NCBI GenBank assembly: GCA_964345035.1
Contig: CAYFPO010000006.1
Location: forward strand, 12,613-76,612
Reading direction: 5' to 3'
Length of the DNA: 64,000 nt
DNA from: CAYFPO01 sp964345035
Lineage (GTDB): Bacteria; Fidelibacterota; Marinisomatia; SCGC-AAA003-L08; GCA-002704045
Made by a program: the position numbers and the translations under genes. The notes under the pieces are model-generated. The model was not told the DNA's origin. It saw nothing but the letters and a program-made list of their open reading frames with translations, and did no database searches. Shown here one piece after another: positions 1 through 8,843 of this stretch. Positions within the stretch are counted from its first letter, which is position 1. Each line of letters begins with the position of its first letter.

Positions 1-100
1 AAATGCCGCAAATCTGGCAAAATTATTTATTGAAAACTTTTTAAAATATGATAAAGATCAGTCTTATTTGGTGAAGGCTGGACCAGTAGTTACAGAATAA
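1..100 (+). CDS. pckA: Phosphoenolpyruvate carboxykinase (ATP), C-terminal end (partial)
   Basis: Only the last 32 codons are present; reading from base 2 they end in TAA at 98-100. The visible tail contains LAKLFIENFLKYD and ends in KAGPVVTE. This matches my memory of the C-terminus of ATP-dependent PEP carboxykinase, where an 'LxxLFxxNF' helix is followed by a short AGP tail. The enzyme converts oxaloacetate and ATP to PEP, CO2 and ADP for gluconeogenesis. No catalytic motif is in the window, so the name rests on this short tail alone. Confidence 0.6.
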   Translation, partial: NAANLAKLFIENFLKYDKDQSYLVKAGPVVTE

Positions 101-116
101 TAATCAGGAGAATAAA

Positions 117-443
117 ATGAACTTGGAAATTACATCAAGACATTTTTCTCCATCAGCAACCTTACAGGATCTGGTGAGAGAAAAAATTCAGAAAATAGAA
201 AAATATACTTTTGACATCACTTCCTGTCATGTCATTTTGGAAAGGGACAATGGATTTGAAAAAGCAGAGATAATAGTACACACAAGAGGACAGGAATTAG
301 TTGCCAGCGAAAACAGCGAAATGTTTGAAAAATCCTTAAACGCTATAATTGATAAAATTATTCCCCAAATAAAAAAACACCACGATAAACGTTTGGGTAA
401 AGTAAAGACCCATCAAACACCAAATTCCGAAGAGTTTGAATAA
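117..443 (+). CDS. hpf: Ribosome hibernation promoting factor, short type (HPF/RaiA/YfiA)
   Basis: This 108-aa protein has the single S30AE/HPF domain: a beta strand (LEITSRHFSPS), a helix (LQDLVREKIQKIEKY), then HVILERDNG and EKAEIIVHTRGQELVA strands and a second helix ending in a basic KKHHDKRLGK stretch. The family binds the 30S subunit across the mRNA/tRNA channel and silences ribosomes in stationary phase. The C-terminal dimerisation domain of long HPF (about 180-190 aa) is absent, so it is the short form. AGGAG at about 106-110 lies 6-7 nt before the ATG. It follows pckA by 16 bp and may be co-transcribed. Confidence 0.9.
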   Translation: MNLEITSRHFSPSATLQDLVREKIQKIEKYTFDITSCHVILERDNGFEKAEIIVHTRGQELVASENSEMFEKSLNAIIDKIIPQIKKHHDKRLGKVKTHQTPNSEEFE

Positions 444-534
444 AATTGGGAAAAAAACAGTAAATTGACTGAATATCAAATTGATTTGTGTACAAAAAAA
501 TCAATATTATCAGGGTTTATAATTAATACAAAAT

Positions 535-1725
535 ATGATAAAAAATAGATTATTTACATCGGAATCAGTTACAGAAGGTCATCCTGATAAGGTTTGTGAC
601 CAAATTTCAGATACAATTCTTGACTCGATTTTAGAACAGGATGCAGACGCAAGGGTTGCTTGTGAGGTCCTTGCAACCACAGGAATTGTTTATATTTCAG
701 GAGAGATCACAACAAATGCTGTGGTTGATTATGGAGAAATTGTCAAAAATGTTTTACGGGAAATTGGGTATTCAAATCCGGAATTTGGAGTTGATATTGA
801 TTCCCTGAAAATCTACACTAGCATTGATGCCCAAAGTGCACATATTGCACAAGGTGTGGATAAATTGAATGGTAAGGAACAGGGTGCAGGTGACCAGGGA
901 TTGATGTTTGGATATGCCTGCGATGAAACCAAAGAATTAATGCCGTTACCTATCCAACTTGCACACCGGCTGACACAAAAATTAAGTGAAGTCAGAAAGT
1001 CTGGTGAATTGGAATGGCTGGGACCTGACGGTAAATCTCAGGTAACAGTAGAGTATTTCGAACAAACCCCCATAAAGGTTAAAAAAGTTGTCATTGCCAC
1101 ACAACATAAAGATATACTGGATAGATTTGACAGTGAATTATCCGAGCATAAATTTATCACTCAGAATGTTATTGACAAAGTGATCATACCCATATTGAAT
1201 GAATATTCTATAAAATATGATGATGATTTCATTGTAAATGGAACCGGTAGATTTGTAGGTGGTGGCCCAGCTGCAGACACTGGTTTAACCGGTAGAAAAA
1301 TTATTGTGGATACGTACGGTGGATATGCAAGGCATGGTGGAGGTGCTTTCTCAGGTAAAGACCCATCAAAAGTGGATAGGTCAGCAGCGTATATGGCACG
1401 ATACATAGCAAAAAATTTAGTAGCAGCAGAATTGGCATCTCATTGTGAAGTTCAATTAGCTTACAGTATTGGAGTGGCTGAACCGGTATCATTAAGTATA
1501 GATACCTTCGGAACCGCCAAAGTTTCAGATGAAGAATTAACGGAAATGGTCCTTGCTGTATTTCCTGTAAAACCGGAAAATATTATACAGCATCTGAAAC
1601 TCAAACAACCAATGTATCAAAATCTTGCTGCCTATGGACATTTTGGAAGAATTGGATATCCTTGGGAAGGATTAGATATGATTGAAAAAATTAATGCTTA
1701 TTTTGAGGAGGTGACAGTTGAGTAA
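535..1725 (+). CDS. metK: S-adenosylmethionine synthase
   Basis: Makes S-adenosylmethionine from methionine and ATP in the cytoplasm. At 396 aa it has normal family length. Visible signatures are GHPDK at 15-19 (catalytic His16), GAGDQG at about 117-122 (the methionine/ATP loop), and [16 protein letters not shown] near 268, the second MetK signature, which contributes Lys residues binding the triphosphate. The gene starts 91 bp after hpf with no clear Shine-Dalgarno sequence. Its last codons overlap the start of ahcY, so synthesis and hydrolysis products of the methyl cycle are co-expressed. I see no SAM riboswitch in the short leader. Confidence 0.98.
   Translation: MIKNRLFTSESVTEGHPDKVCDQISDTILDSILEQDADARVACEVLATTGIVYISGEITTNAVVDYGEIVKNVLREIGYSNPEFGVDIDSLKIYTSIDAQSAHIAQGVDKLNGKEQGAGDQGLMFGYACDETKELMPLPIQLAHRLTQKLSEVRKSGELEWLGPDGKSQVTVEYFEQTPIKVKKVVIATQHKDILDRFDSELSEHKFITQNVIDKVIIPILNEYSIKYDDDFIVNGTGRFVGGGPAADTGLTGRKIIVDTYGGYARHGGGAFSGKDPSKVDRSAAYMARYIAKNLVAAELASHCEVQLAYSIGVAEPVSLSIDTFGTAKVSDEELTEMVLAVFPVKPENIIQHLKLKQPMYQNLAAYGHFGRIGYPWEGLDMIEKINAYFEEVTVE
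1706..1711 (+). promoter_or_regulatory. Shine-Dalgarno sequence that sets the TTG start of ahcY
   Basis: AGGAGG lies inside the last codons of metK, 6 nt upstream of a TTG codon at 1718-1720. This strong site supports the non-ATG start of ahcY, which overlaps the metK stop by 8 bp. Confidence 0.75.
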
Positions 1726-3046
1726 CATAAAAGTTGAAACAGAGACTTCATCTGTAGTGTTGGATTATAAAGTAGCAGATATAAATTTAGCAGATTTCGG
1801 CAGAAAAGAAATAAGACTGGCAGAAAGTGAAATGCCCGGGTTGATGAGCATTCGTTCTCGTTACAAATCTGAAAAACCGTTACAAGGTGCAAGAATTTCC
1901 GGATGTATTCATATGACTGTGCAGACCGCTGTCCTCATTGAAACATTGATTGATTTGGGAGCAGAAGTCAGATGGTCATCTTGTAATATTTATTCCACTC
2001 AGGATCATGCTGCTGCTGCGGTTGCACAAGCAGGAATCCCGGTTTATGCCTGGAAGGGCGAGGATGAGGATGAATATTGGTGGTGTATTAAACAGACTTT
2101 GAATTTTGGAAATGGTAAAGGTCCCAATCTCCTTCTGGATGATGGCGGTGATTTGACAGGTTTGATCTTAGACAAATATCCGGAATTAATCCCAGAAATT
2201 AAAGGAGTTTCAGAAGAAACTACTACCGGAGTACATCTCTTATATAAATTAATGTCGGAGGATAGACTTCCTTTTCCTGCAGTGAATGTGAATGATTCTG
2301 TCACAAAATCTAAATTTGACAATAAATATGGTTGTCGTGAATCTCTCGCTGATGGAATTAAAAGAGGAACGGATGTGATGATTGCCGGCAAAACTGTAGT
2401 TGTATGTGGATTTGGAGATGTAGGTAAAGGCTCTGCACAATCACTCCGTGGTTATGGTGCAAAAGTCTGGGTAACGGAAGTTGATCCTATCTGTGCACTT
2501 CAGGCTGCAATGGAGGGTTATCAGGTTGTAACCATGGATGAAGCATGTTCCGTGGGCGATATATTTGTAACCGCAACCGGATGTAGAGATGTGATTACCG
2601 GCGCACATATGGAAAAAATGAAAAATAATGCAATCGTGTGCAATATTGGTCATTTTGATCTGGAGATTGATGTTGCCTATCTTGAAAATACACAAGGTAT
2701 TCGAGAACACAATATTAAACCGCAGGTTGACCGGTTTGAATTTTCTGATGGACATTCAATTATACTGCTATCCCGTGGAAGACTGGTGAATCTTGGGAAT
2801 GCAACCGGTCATTCCTCATTTGTGATGTCAACATCGTTTTCTAATCAGGTGTTAGCGCAAGTAGCATTATGGAAGGGAGAATTTGACCAGGGTGTTCACG
2901 TGCTTCCAAGAGATTTGGATGAAGAAGTAGCTAAACTACACTTAGATCATCTCGGGGCACATCTAACGATGCTGACAGATGACCAGGCGGAGTATATGGG
3001 AATAGATAAGAAAGGACCATTTAAACCGGATCATTATCGGTATTAA
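1718..3046 (+). CDS. ahcY: Adenosylhomocysteinase (SAH hydrolase)
   Basis: Hydrolyses S-adenosylhomocysteine to homocysteine and adenosine with a tightly bound NAD+. The 442-aa protein carries the Rossmann NAD site GFGDVGKG at 231-238 followed by VTEVDP, the substrate-domain [13 protein letters not shown] segment, and the universal C-terminal KPDHYRY that reaches the neighbouring subunit's NAD. Translation probably starts at TTG 1718, set by a strong AGGAGG. It overlaps metK by 8 bp, so the methyl donor enzyme and the clearance of its inhibitory product are translationally coupled. No MTAN/LuxS route is seen here. Confidence 0.97.
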   Translation: MSNIKVETETSSVVLDYKVADINLADFGRKEIRLAESEMPGLMSIRSRYKSEKPLQGARISGCIHMTVQTAVLIETLIDLGAEVRWSSCNIYSTQDHAAAAVAQAGIPVYAWKGEDEDEYWWCIKQTLNFGNGKGPNLLLDDGGDLTGLILDKYPELIPEIKGVSEETTTGVHLLYKLMSEDRLPFPAVNVNDSVTKSKFDNKYGCRESLADGIKRGTDVMIAGKTVVVCGFGDVGKGSAQSLRGYGAKVWVTEVDPICALQAAMEGYQVVTMDEACSVGDIFVTATGCRDVITGAHMEKMKNNAIVCNIGHFDLEIDVAYLENTQGIREHNIKPQVDRFEFSDGHSIILLSRGRLVNLGNATGHSSFVMSTSFSNQVLAQVALWKGEFDQGVHVLPRDLDEEVAKLHLDHLGAHLTMLTDDQAEYMGIDKKGPFKPDHYRY

Positions 3047-3062
3047 ACCTATTTATAAAAAG

Positions 3063-5840
3063 ATGAAATCAATAGTGAAGACCACTGGTGTTGTATATCT
3101 CTGTTTTTTGTTTCTGAGTTGTGATTTCCAGGAAATTGAAAAGTTTGAAATACCAACCTGGAATTGGCCATTGTCATTCCCTTTGCTGGAGGAAAGATAT
3201 ACATTTGCTGAAATGGGTGTAAATTTTGATTCCACATTGGGATATTATGTAAATGCCAACGGGGATTCAGCAGTGAATAATAATATTTACTTTAATCCTG
3301 AGGACAGCTCCTTATTTATTGAATTTTCTGCAAACTTAATGGGTGAAGATAGCGTTGCTGTTGGTGTGGATGAGTCATTTTCACAATATTTTAGTATTGA
3401 ATCAATGAATTTAGGAGATATTGAAAGTATAGACATTGATCCGATTGAATTTCCACCGGTTGATGTGTCAATTCCCACAGCTGTTCCAATTACAGTATTC
3501 CCATCAGACACTATAGATGTATTTGAAGATCCATTAAATTTCTTTTCTGATTTGTTCATCCCTGAAAATTCATTGGTAATAGACTCATCTTTTCAACAGG
3601 AAGTATTTACCGTTGATGATTTAATTCTTTTCGAATCGGTGGACTCAATTACAATTGATGGTGGATTAATAGGTGTTACAATTACAAATACATTTCCATT
3701 CGATATTTCCAATTTAAATTTATTGTTTATTACCGACAATAGGCAAATATGGTCAGCAAATTTCGATAATGTAGGTAATGGAGAAACAAGTGAGCAAAGC
3801 CTGATAATATCCGATGAAAATATGACAGGGTTTACCCAAAATCTTTACGTTGAATATTCCATACGTATTGATCCACAGCAGGGTGATACAACTTGTTTGG
3901 AATTTAATGAGGGAGAGGACCTGTCACCGGGTGAATTGGCAACGTGTTCAGGGCTAAATACAGGATGGGGTTTAAGCAGTGCATTAACAGACCACCAATT
4001 ATTAATGAATATTGATTTTGAAATTAATAGTGCATACAGTATTACTGGTAGAACATTACCGCAGGGTATGTCAGAAGAACTAAAAATAGGGTTGCCTCCC
4101 AATGATCTGATTCAGGTAGTTGGTGGAAAGATTACAGATGATTATAGTTTTGGGGATACTAATTCATTGGCATTGAATCTTGAAAATAACTTATTTGCCC
4201 CTATTACCTTCTCAATGGAATTTCCCAATTTCTATGATACATCAGGAAATATTTTGGAAATTGACACACTCCTTGAGTTAGGTTCTCTCTATCAGGATGA
4301 TCTTTCATTTGCAGGAAAACATATGGGTCATGCAACCAATCCGGGCAATGAAATAGATTCTATTAAAGTAATCACCCAAATTACAATTGAATCATACGAT
4401 GCAACTCTTTTGTTGGATGATCCTGGTGGATTTGATATTAATGAAATTATGGTTTCTCAAATTAATTTAGAGTATGTAACAGCAGCGACTGATAGTCTGG
4501 AATTTGAAACCCCTTCCATTGAAATTGCAGACATACCATCAGGATTTGCCGGATTTGAATTTTTTGATCTTACTCTCGAATTCAATATTTATAATCAAAT
4601 TGGTATTCCGGTGATACTTGATCTCGAGTTAAAAGGTTTTAAGGAAACCGGTGATACCGTTACCCTCAACATTGATCCAGAACTAAGTTATAATAATGTG
4701 GATAAGGATGGGAATCTATTTATAGATTCTGATGCAAGTCTTCAGGATTCTGCCTGGACACGGGTCGTATTGGATAAATCCGGGCAAACCACATATCAAT
4801 ATGTAATGAATAGTGATAATACCGAATGGACACAGATTGATTCTGTGTTTGTTGAGAAAGAATCCACCATACTGGATGTGATGGCAATAGCACCCGATGG
4901 TATGCTTGTCAGTGGAGGTGCAAATATCAACGGACAGGGAATTCTGGCACCCAATACTTTTGTCTGGGGAGATTTTACATTGATAGCACCACTTTCATTT
5001 TTATTTGCTGAAGATATTACCTTTGTTCCTGCTGAATCAACAATTTTAGATACAATGGATCTAACAACCCGGGCAAAAATTGACAGTGCATTAATTGTTG
5101 CCCAAATGACAATGGATATTACAAATAGTATTCCTTTTGGTGGAGATTTAAGTTTATTAATCTCTGACTATAATTCAGGATTATGTGTTGACAGTTTAAG
5201 TGAAACTTGCCAGGAGAGCTATTTCCCGGTATATTTCAATCAATTTGAACAGAACGATTTATCTGCACAAAGCATAGATACAAGTTATTCCTCGATTTTT
5301 ACCATAGATTCAACATTTCTTACAAGTGAACTTGGGGTATCTGCTATTTTGGTTGAAGGTTTGAGTGATGATAACACGGATAATTTTATTGTGAATTTCT
5401 TGGACGAAGATGGCGATACATTGTTTTGGATAGGAAAATTATTCAGTCTGAATATTGAACCACCGGACACAGTAGAAAGTCAGACAGGATTTGTTCAGGT
5501 TCCCAGTAATTATCTGGATATATTGGAATTAGATACTACCAGAATAAGCTGGATTACCACAGACAAATCCATGCAGATGATGCCCATAATCACATTTGAA
5601 AATACCAATGATTTTTACTGTGAAGATGGATCTGATGCAGACTTATGTATGGACAGTGGAGAATCCGGAATTTGTCTGGATGGTGGTGAATGCCTGAGAG
5701 AACCTCGTGCATTTCAAACTTCAAACTATATTGAGATCAGTTCATTTATTACATTTACATTGAATACCGGTGCGTTATTTGAATCTATACCTTCCAAACA
5801 AATTGAGAAGAAAACGTCAAATTCAGGGAAGTTGAAATGA
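3063..5840 (+). CDS. Large secreted lipoprotein of unknown function (925 aa)
   Basis: I do not recognise the family. The N-terminus is a lipoprotein signal peptide with the lipidated cysteine probably Cys20 (FLSC, followed by Asp). The rest is low in Lys/Arg, rich in Asp, Ser, Thr and Ile, and reads as a string of beta-sandwich domains: alternating hydrophobic strands with recurring 'NPFDIxNLxLLF' and 'IPFGGDLSLLIS' type segments. Three short cysteine-bearing acidic inserts occur near residues 280-295, 708-720 and 852-885. There is no T9SS sorting tail; the last 20 residues are Lys/Ser-rich. The gene overlaps the downstream PorV-like barrel by 4 bp (ATGA), an arrangement repeated at 24806-28986, which suggests the two act together at the outer membrane. 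Confidence 0.7.
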   Translation: MKSIVKTTGVVYLCFLFLSCDFQEIEKFEIPTWNWPLSFPLLEERYTFAEMGVNFDSTLGYYVNANGDSAVNNNIYFNPEDSSLFIEFSANLMGEDSVAVGVDESFSQYFSIESMNLGDIESIDIDPIEFPPVDVSIPTAVPITVFPSDTIDVFEDPLNFFSDLFIPENSLVIDSSFQQEVFTVDDLILFESVDSITIDGGLIGVTITNTFPFDISNLNLLFITDNRQIWSANFDNVGNGETSEQSLIISDENMTGFTQNLYVEYSIRIDPQQGDTTCLEFNEGEDLSPGELATCSGLNTGWGLSSALTDHQLLMNIDFEINSAYSITGRTLPQGMSEELKIGLPPNDLIQVVGGKITDDYSFGDTNSLALNLENNLFAPITFSMEFPNFYDTSGNILEIDTLLELGSLYQDDLSFAGKHMGHATNPGNEIDSIKVITQITIESYDATLLLDDPGGFDINEIMVSQINLEYVTAATDSLEFETPSIEIADIPSGFAGFEFFDLTLEFNIYNQIGIPVILDLELKGFKETGDTVTLNIDPELSYNNVDKDGNLFIDSDASLQDSAWTRVVLDKSGQTTYQYVMNSDNTEWTQIDSVFVEKESTILDVMAIAPDGMLVSGGANINGQGILAPNTFVWGDFTLIAPLSFLFAEDITFVPAESTILDTMDLTTRAKIDSALIVAQMTMDITNSIPFGGDLSLLISDYNSGLCVDSLSETCQESYFPVYFNQFEQNDLSAQSIDTSYSSIFTIDSTFLTSELGVSAILVEGLSDDNTDNFIVNFLDEDGDTLFWIGKLFSLNIEPPDTVESQTGFVQVPSNYLDILELDTTRISWITTDKSMQMMPIITFENTNDFYCEDGSDADLCMDSGESGICLDGGECLREPRAFQTSNYIEISSFITFTLNTGALFESIPSKQIEKKTSNSGKLK

Positions 5841-7246
5841 GATCCCTTATATCCATAATTGCATTAATTATATTATGTGAATCAGGCAATTCACAGATTA
5901 AGCGGGATCCGCGGATGGTAGGAATGGGAGGTGCGTATTCTACCATAGCAACCGATTATAGATGTGTGGGAATTAACCCGGCAAATCTGGCATTCAACCA
6001 ATCATTTTCGATGAACCTTGCTGGAGCTAATCTGGGTTTTTCAAATAACATGCTTTCAATTGATATTTACAATCAATTAAGCGGTGCCAATTTGGAAGAT
6101 ATCACAGCTGAAAAATATTTTGAGAAAAGTGATATTTTCAGTTTGACTAAAAAACAGGGAATACGTCTGAATGTAGATTCTCATATTCCGCTTCCGTTTA
6201 TGAATGCATCAAAGGGAATCTTTGCGGTTACATCTGATTTAATTCTTATTACTGATGTAGGAATTCCAGAAGCTTATTTGGATCTCTTGTTTAACGGGAT
6301 ATCCACGGAACCGGAAAATTCTGATATTGGTAAGGATTTTGTGTTTAATTTTCGGGAAGATTTACTTGGTGTAAACGAGTTTGCTTTCAGTTTTGGAATT
6401 CCTTATGACCAGTTTGGGATTGGTGTTTCTCTCAAATACCTCCAGGGATTATTTTACTTAGGTATAGATCACGACTCCAGTTATGCCACATTGAGGGTTG
6501 ATTCAACTGAAGTGGTTGGAAATGGCAGGATTTTATTGAAGCAGGCAATCGGCGGAGGTGGGCTCGGTATGGATATCGGTTTTGCAACCAAAAGAAGTCT
6601 TGAGGGATGGAAATTTGGTTTCTCGCTCATAAATATGTTCAGTTCTCTTCAGTGGAATAAACCGAATATCACCAGAAATTTAATTGGAGAAGATATTCAA
6701 GGATATTTGCCATACCGTCAAAACGAGTATTTTTTATTTGAATACAGTATTGAAGGGGTAAGTGCTACTTCTTTTACCGGGCAGGGTAGTGATATTGACT
6801 CTTTATTCGTTACAGATTCTTATACAGTTGTAGAAGATCCAGAAAAGGGATTAATCCCGTCGGAGGATTTATCTGATGCCAATCTGGAAGAACGTGAACT
6901 GAAGGATTTCTCCATAGATTATCCGTCATTTTTTAGAATGGGTATTTCAAAAATATTTTCTGACCAGGCAATTGCAGCAATAGATGTGAGCACAGGATTT
7001 ACAGATAATTTTACAAGTTACGGTAATTGGAAATTTTCATTTGGTACAGAAATCACTCGATTTAAAAATATTCCCTTCAGGTTTGGATATAGTTTTGGTG
7101 GAAAAAATGCCAGTGATCTCAGTTATGGACTCGGATATCATTTAGGTCCTGTAAATCTGGATTTTGGAATTACCTTCAAACGTGGTATAAAAATCCAAAA
7201 TGCCCATGGGATTGATATTTCACTCGGGCTTATCTGGGCAGGATAA
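5837..7246 (+). CDS. PorV-like outer-membrane beta-barrel protein
   Basis: A 469-aa protein with a signal peptide (cleavage likely after SGNSQ). The mature N-terminus is MVGMGGAYSTIATDYR followed by GINPANLAF, the typical opening of PorV/UPF0164/TraF-like barrels ('GMGGAxxAxxD...NPAxLA'). Strands with alternating aromatic and small residues continue to the end (FRMGISKIFSDQAIAAID, FRFGYSFGGK, LGPVNLDFGITFKRG). FCB barrels of this class include the T9SS PorV shuttle and fatty-acid-transporter-like porins; which this is cannot be told. It overlaps the upstream lipoprotein gene by 4 bp, so a joint role in exporting or anchoring that lipoprotein is plausible but inferred. Confidence 0.75.
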   Translation: MRSLISIIALIILCESGNSQIKRDPRMVGMGGAYSTIATDYRCVGINPANLAFNQSFSMNLAGANLGFSNNMLSIDIYNQLSGANLEDITAEKYFEKSDIFSLTKKQGIRLNVDSHIPLPFMNASKGIFAVTSDLILITDVGIPEAYLDLLFNGISTEPENSDIGKDFVFNFREDLLGVNEFAFSFGIPYDQFGIGVSLKYLQGLFYLGIDHDSSYATLRVDSTEVVGNGRILLKQAIGGGGLGMDIGFATKRSLEGWKFGFSLINMFSSLQWNKPNITRNLIGEDIQGYLPYRQNEYFLFEYSIEGVSATSFTGQGSDIDSLFVTDSYTVVEDPEKGLIPSEDLSDANLEERELKDFSIDYPSFFRMGISKIFSDQAIAAIDVSTGFTDNFTSYGNWKFSFGTEITRFKNIPFRFGYSFGGKNASDLSYGLGYHLGPVNLDFGITFKRGIKIQNAHGIDISLGLIWAG

Positions 7247-7325
7247 TCCAGGTCATAAAACCTTCCGTTGTTAACGGATTGCGGGGAACACCTAACAACT
7301 GGAAAACAATAATTATTTTACCAAA

Positions 7326-8843
7326 ATGCTAAAATTTATTTTAATCATTTTAGATGGTTTTGGTCTGAGACCAAATAAGAATGGAAATGCATTTGCACTT
7401 GCCGAAACTCCAAATCTTGACAGGATGTTAAATGAATGTTCTATGGTACCGCTTGAGACATCCGGTAAATATGTTGGACTTCCCGACGGAATAATGGGAA
7501 ATTCAGAAGTTGGTCATATGAATATTGGTGCAGGCAGAATTGTTGAACAGGATCTCATCAGAATTAACGAGGATATTTCGAACGACAGATTACAACATAA
7601 TATCGAACTAAAAGAATTATTTTCCAGAATGAAAAAATCTGGTTGTACACTCCATATCATGGGTTTGGTCAGCGATGGGGGCGTACATAGTCATATAGAT
7701 CATATAAGTTATCTCGTAAATGCAGCTAAGGAATTTGGACTAACAAATGTTCAAATCCATGCCATTACGGACGGCAGAGATACATCACCAATCAGCGGTG
7801 GGAATTTTATCACTGAGCTGGAAGCCAGAACACAAAAAATTGGATTAGGGAGAATTGCTACAGTATGCGGCAGATATTTTATCATGGATAGGGATAACCG
7901 GTGGGATCGAGTTGAAAAAGCATATAATGCAATGGTTCTTGGTATGGGGGAAAATTATGATACTGCCATCGATGCAATAACAGATTCCTATAATAATAAA
8001 ATTACAGATGAGTTTATCACACCGAAAATCATTGGAGATCAGGCATTAATACAAAATGGTGATAGTATCCTCGCTTGCAATTTTCGTGCAGACAGAATGC
8101 GCCAGATAAGCAGAGCTTTTACTGAACAGGGATTTTTAGAATTTACTGTACAAAATTTGGAAGTTGATTATGTAAGTATGACACAATATAAAGATGATTT
8201 TCAATTTCCCACATTATATAAACAAGTGAATTTAGATGAAATATTCCCGGAAATTTTATCATTAAACGGTTTTAAACAACTACGAATTGCAGAGACTGAA
8301 AAGTATGCACACGTTACCTATTTTTTTAATGGAGGTGATGAAAATAAATTTCCCGGGGAAGATAGAATAATGGTGCCATCTCCAAAAGTTGCAACCTATG
8401 ATCTTCAACCTGAGATGAGCGCTGTAAAAGTTACTGATGAAGTCCTGCTTGCGATTACAGGAGAACATTATGATGCAATCGTGTTAAATTTTGCAAATCC
8501 CGATATGGTAGGACATACAGGGAAACTTGATGCTGCAATAAAAGCTATGGAAGTGGTGGATGATTGTGTAGGTAAGATTTCACATGCAGTAAAAGAAAGG
8601 GAAGGTGTTGTATTTTTAACAGCAGATCATGGCAACCTGGAGATGATGGTTCACCCTGAAACAGGACATCCACATACAAATCATACAACTCTGCCGGTAC
8701 CATTTGTAATGGATTCAACAGAAAATTCATTTTCATTGGAAGGAAGTGGGAAATTGGCAGATATTGCTCCCACGATCCTGGATTATTTAAGTTTAGATAA
8801 GCCGGATGTTATGACAGGTAAATCACTATTAAAAAAAAAATGA
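7326..8843 (+). CDS. gpmI: 2,3-bisphosphoglycerate-independent phosphoglycerate mutase
   Basis: Interconverts 3- and 2-phosphoglycerate in glycolysis through a phosphoserine intermediate and two Mn2+ ions. At 505 aa it is the usual length. Alkaline-phosphatase-fold motifs are all present: ILDGFGLRPNKNGNA at the start (metal Asp), GNSEVGHMNIGAGR with catalytic Ser60, VSDGGVHSHIDH, DGRDTSP, NFRADRMRQ, and TADHGNLE near the end (metal-binding Asp/His). It follows the PorV-like gene by 79 bp, which contains only a weak CCGTT/AACGG inverted repeat, and shares an ATGA overlap with the next gene. Confidence 0.97.
   Translation: MLKFILIILDGFGLRPNKNGNAFALAETPNLDRMLNECSMVPLETSGKYVGLPDGIMGNSEVGHMNIGAGRIVEQDLIRINEDISNDRLQHNIELKELFSRMKKSGCTLHIMGLVSDGGVHSHIDHISYLVNAAKEFGLTNVQIHAITDGRDTSPISGGNFITELEARTQKIGLGRIATVCGRYFIMDRDNRWDRVEKAYNAMVLGMGENYDTAIDAITDSYNNKITDEFITPKIIGDQALIQNGDSILACNFRADRMRQISRAFTEQGFLEFTVQNLEVDYVSMTQYKDDFQFPTLYKQVNLDEIFPEILSLNGFKQLRIAETEKYAHVTYFFNGGDENKFPGEDRIMVPSPKVATYDLQPEMSAVKVTDEVLLAITGEHYDAIVLNFANPDMVGHTGKLDAAIKAMEVVDDCVGKISHAVKEREGVVFLTADHGNLEMMVHPETGHPHTNHTTLPVPFVMDSTENSFSLEGSGKLADIAPTILDYLSLDKPDVMTGKSLLKKK

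Noticed and set aside
480..505. 8-bp AT-rich hairpin between hpf and metK (ATTGATTT / AAATCAAT)
   Set aside because: Pure A/T-dominated stem without a U-run; too weak to call a terminator or a SAM riboswitch.
7260..7280. CCGTT/AACGG inverted repeat before gpmI
   Set aside because: Five-base stem with a 3-nt loop only; not distinguishable from chance.
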